This document shows positions 5,142 through 6,145 of a DNA stretch of 6,145 nucleotides, one piece after another; position 1 is the stretch's first letter, and every line of letters starts with the position of its first letter. This DNA comes from Pseudomonadota bacterium (GTDB lineage: Bacteria > Pseudomonadota > Alphaproteobacteria > SMXQ01). The position numbers and the translations under genes are program-made. The DNA lies in contig JADFPK010000113.1 in assembly GCA_022562375.1 (NCBI GenBank), positions 1 to 6,145 on the forward strand. The letters are read 5' to 3'. Below the pieces are notes generated by a model that saw nothing but the letters and a program-made list of their open reading frames with translations, was not told where the DNA came from and did not search any database.

Positions 5142-5714
5142 TCAGGCGTCCTCCGCCTTGCCGCCGGCGGCGCCGAACGGCAGCCTGCGGGCGATCAGCC
5201 CGGCGATGATCGGCAGCGCCAGGCCGGAGAGCAGGCGCAGGAAGGCGAATTCGGTGCCCATCAGCGGGATTTCCCAGACCAGCATGCGCTGCAGGCCCAA
5301 CAGCGACCAGGCGGTGAGATAGGCGACCAGCGCCCCGCGGTCGGCGCCCGACATGTGGAAGGCGACGACCAGGGGAAAGGACGTCATCGGCCCGCCCGGC
5401 GTCAGGATGCCGGCGATCTCGGCGATGCAGATCCCCCTGAGGCCCGATTGCCCGCCGACCCATCTGGCGACGAACTCCCGCGACAACATCACCTGGACCA
5501 GACCCGCCATCAACATCGCCGCGGCCATGCGCGGAAGCACGATCATGAACAGATCGAGATCACTGGAAAGCGCGCCGATGAAGGCGTCGGTGCCCTTGAG
5601 CCGGTAGCAAAGCACGCCGGCGAGGACGGCGAGGACGGCGAACACCCAAAAGGACCGCCCGAACGGTTTGCCCTTGCCCCAACTCTCGGGCAGTTTCGCT
5701 TCAGGCATGCTCAT
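5142..5714 (-). CDS. Half-size permease, DUF318/ArsP-like (YraQ-type) family, first of a tandem pair
   Basis: A 190-residue inner-membrane protein if started at the ATG at 5714; an ATG two codons later (5708) is also possible. After a polar N-terminus (MSMPEAKLPESWGKGK) come helices at about 21-36 (FWVFAVLAVLAGVLCY), 55-76, the conserved GGQSGLRGICIAEIAGILTPGGP (87-109), SFPLVVAFHMSGAD (112-125), LVAYLTAWSLLG (129-140), WEIPLMG (147-153) and a last helix near 158-176. The C-terminus is cytosol-like and charged. It is a paralogue of the next gene (4622-5140). A longer reading from GTG at 5750 would add GRGAPPARPFA, translated from a hairpin, and has no ribosome binding site; I reject it. The ATG itself has no ordinary Shine-Dalgarno either, and sits seven bases from a strong hairpin. 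It follows the UbiD-type gene by 39 bases, so it is probably cotranscribed with it. Confidence 0.75.
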   Translation of the reverse strand: MSMPEAKLPESWGKGKPFGRSFWVFAVLAVLAGVLCYRLKGTDAFIGALSSDLDLFMIVLPRMAAAMLMAGLVQVMLSREFVARWVGGQSGLRGICIAEIAGILTPGGPMTSFPLVVAFHMSGADRGALVAYLTAWSLLGLQRMLVWEIPLMGTEFAFLRLLSGLALPIIAGLIARRLPFGAAGGKAEDA

Positions 5715-5720
5715 GGCAAA

Positions 5721-5743
5721 GGGGCGCGCCGGCGGCGCGCCCC
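5721..5743 (-). promoter_or_regulatory. Perfect 10-bp GC hairpin between the UbiD-type gene and the first permease
   Basis: GGGGCGCGCC-GCC-GGCGCGCCCC (minus strand) is a perfect 10-bp stem with a three-base loop, followed by TTTGCC and the permease ATG at 5714. It begins ten bases after the UbiD-type stop codon. The three-T run makes a weak intrinsic terminator. It may instead separate UbiD from permease expression or protect the upstream mRNA. If folded, it brings the GGGG at 5748-5745 to about seven bases from the ATG, a possible hairpin-bridged ribosome binding site. Confidence 0.6.
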
Positions 5744-5753
5744 GCCCCACCGG

Positions 5754-6145
5754 TCAATCCAGCAGGTCTTTCCACTTCTCAAAGGTCTTTTGCTTGAGAT
5801 CGGGACTGGATTCCGCCACCGGCGGGAACTCGTCCTTCCATTCGTACGGCCGGCAGGCGTCGACGATGGCCCGGGAGTTGAAGTTGTCGCCGACCCTCTT
5901 GCGCGGATCGAGCGCCCCGCTCCAGGCCTTGCGGATGATGTCGATATCCTCGTCGGGATCGCAGCGCGTCGCCATCGCCCAGGTCACGTCCCACAGGTTC
6001 GAGGGATCGATGTCGTCGTCGACGACGATGACCCAGCGGCCGAGATAGTTGCCGGCGTGGCAGTTGGCCGCCAGCATCGCCGCCTGCTTGGCGTGGCCGG
6101 GATAGGCCTGGGTGATGGAGATGACGTTGAACAGGCGGCCGCCGC
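5754..6145 (-). CDS. UbiD-family prenylated-FMN-dependent (de)carboxylase, C-terminal part
   Basis: UbiD enzymes use prenylated FMN, made by UbiX, to decarboxylate or carboxylate aromatic and α,β-unsaturated acids in the cytosol. Only the last 129 residues are here; the gene enters from the right edge. The C-terminal signature is clear: AYPGHAKQAAMLAA, then GRWVIVVDDDIDPSNLWDVTWAMATRCDP, DPRKRVGDNFNSRAIVDACRP and EFPP, ending KTFEKWKDLLD. The reading frame continues without a stop to the edge, so the ATG at 6077 is internal. The catalytic Arg-Glu-Glu set lies upstream, outside the window, and cannot be checked. The family includes phenolic-acid, ferulate and phthalate-type decarboxylases as well as ubiquinone-pathway UbiD. 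The neighbours (transporter, ThDP enzyme) point to catabolism, not ubiquinone synthesis. Confidence 0.93.
   Translation of the reverse strand, partial: GGRLFNVISITQAYPGHAKQAAMLAANCHAGNYLGRWVIVVDDDIDPSNLWDVTWAMATRCDPDEDIDIIRKAWSGALDPRKRVGDNFNSRAIVDACRPYEWKDEFPPVAESSPDLKQKTFEKWKDLLD

Noticed and set aside
5715..5750. GTG start for the first permease, adding 12 residues
   Set aside because: The extension is translated from the hairpin and gives a Gly/Pro/Arg-rich tail. No ribosome binding site precedes GTG 5750. The ATG at 5714 gives an ordinary N-terminus.

Overview
The window is 6.1 kb of GC-rich DNA that reads as one metabolic locus, with every credible gene on the minus strand. Codon use, a type-Bug/TctC periplasmic receptor with a basic C-terminal tail and the gene content suggest a Proteobacterium, most likely an alphaproteobacterium of the Rhodospirillales kind. 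This is inferred from style only; there is no marker gene. I see no mobile element, CRISPR array, tRNA or rRNA. The longest stretch without a gene is 227 bases.

Layout in transcription order (right to left): (1) the C-terminal 129 residues of a UbiD-family prenylated-FMN decarboxylase, cut by the window edge; (2) a very strong 10-bp hairpin, then two adjacent, mutually homologous half-size membrane permeases separated by one base; (3) a 186-bp AT-rich gap with the best promoter candidate; (4) a TctC-type periplasmic solute receptor with an extra ~80-residue Lys/Arg-rich C-terminal domain; (5) a large hairpin, then a thiamine-diphosphate (ThDP) enzyme of the acetolactate synthase/benzoylformate decarboxylase superfamily; (6) a 20-bp tandem duplication across its stop codon, then a UbiX-type flavin prenyltransferase that appears to start at CTG; (7) a 106-bp gap with two hairpins, then the first 85 codons of a TctA-type membrane permease, cut by the left edge.

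How it may work together: the receptor and the TctA permease (tripartite tricarboxylate transporter, TTT) would import a carboxylate. UbiX makes prenylated FMN, the cofactor of UbiD, which would (de)carboxylate an aromatic or unsaturated acid. The ThDP enzyme would cleave or ligate a 2-oxo acid. The half-permease pair could move a substrate, product or ion. The substrate cannot be read from the sequence. The receptor and membrane genes of the transporter are split apart by the two enzyme genes, and no tctB lies between them. That mixing is the best argument that transport and catalysis serve one pathway.

The most interesting points are the non-canonical CTG start of ubiX, the receptor's basic tail domain, the duplicated half-permease pair, the hairpin sitting against the first permease's start codon, and the pairing of two mechanistically different decarboxylase-type cofactors in one locus.
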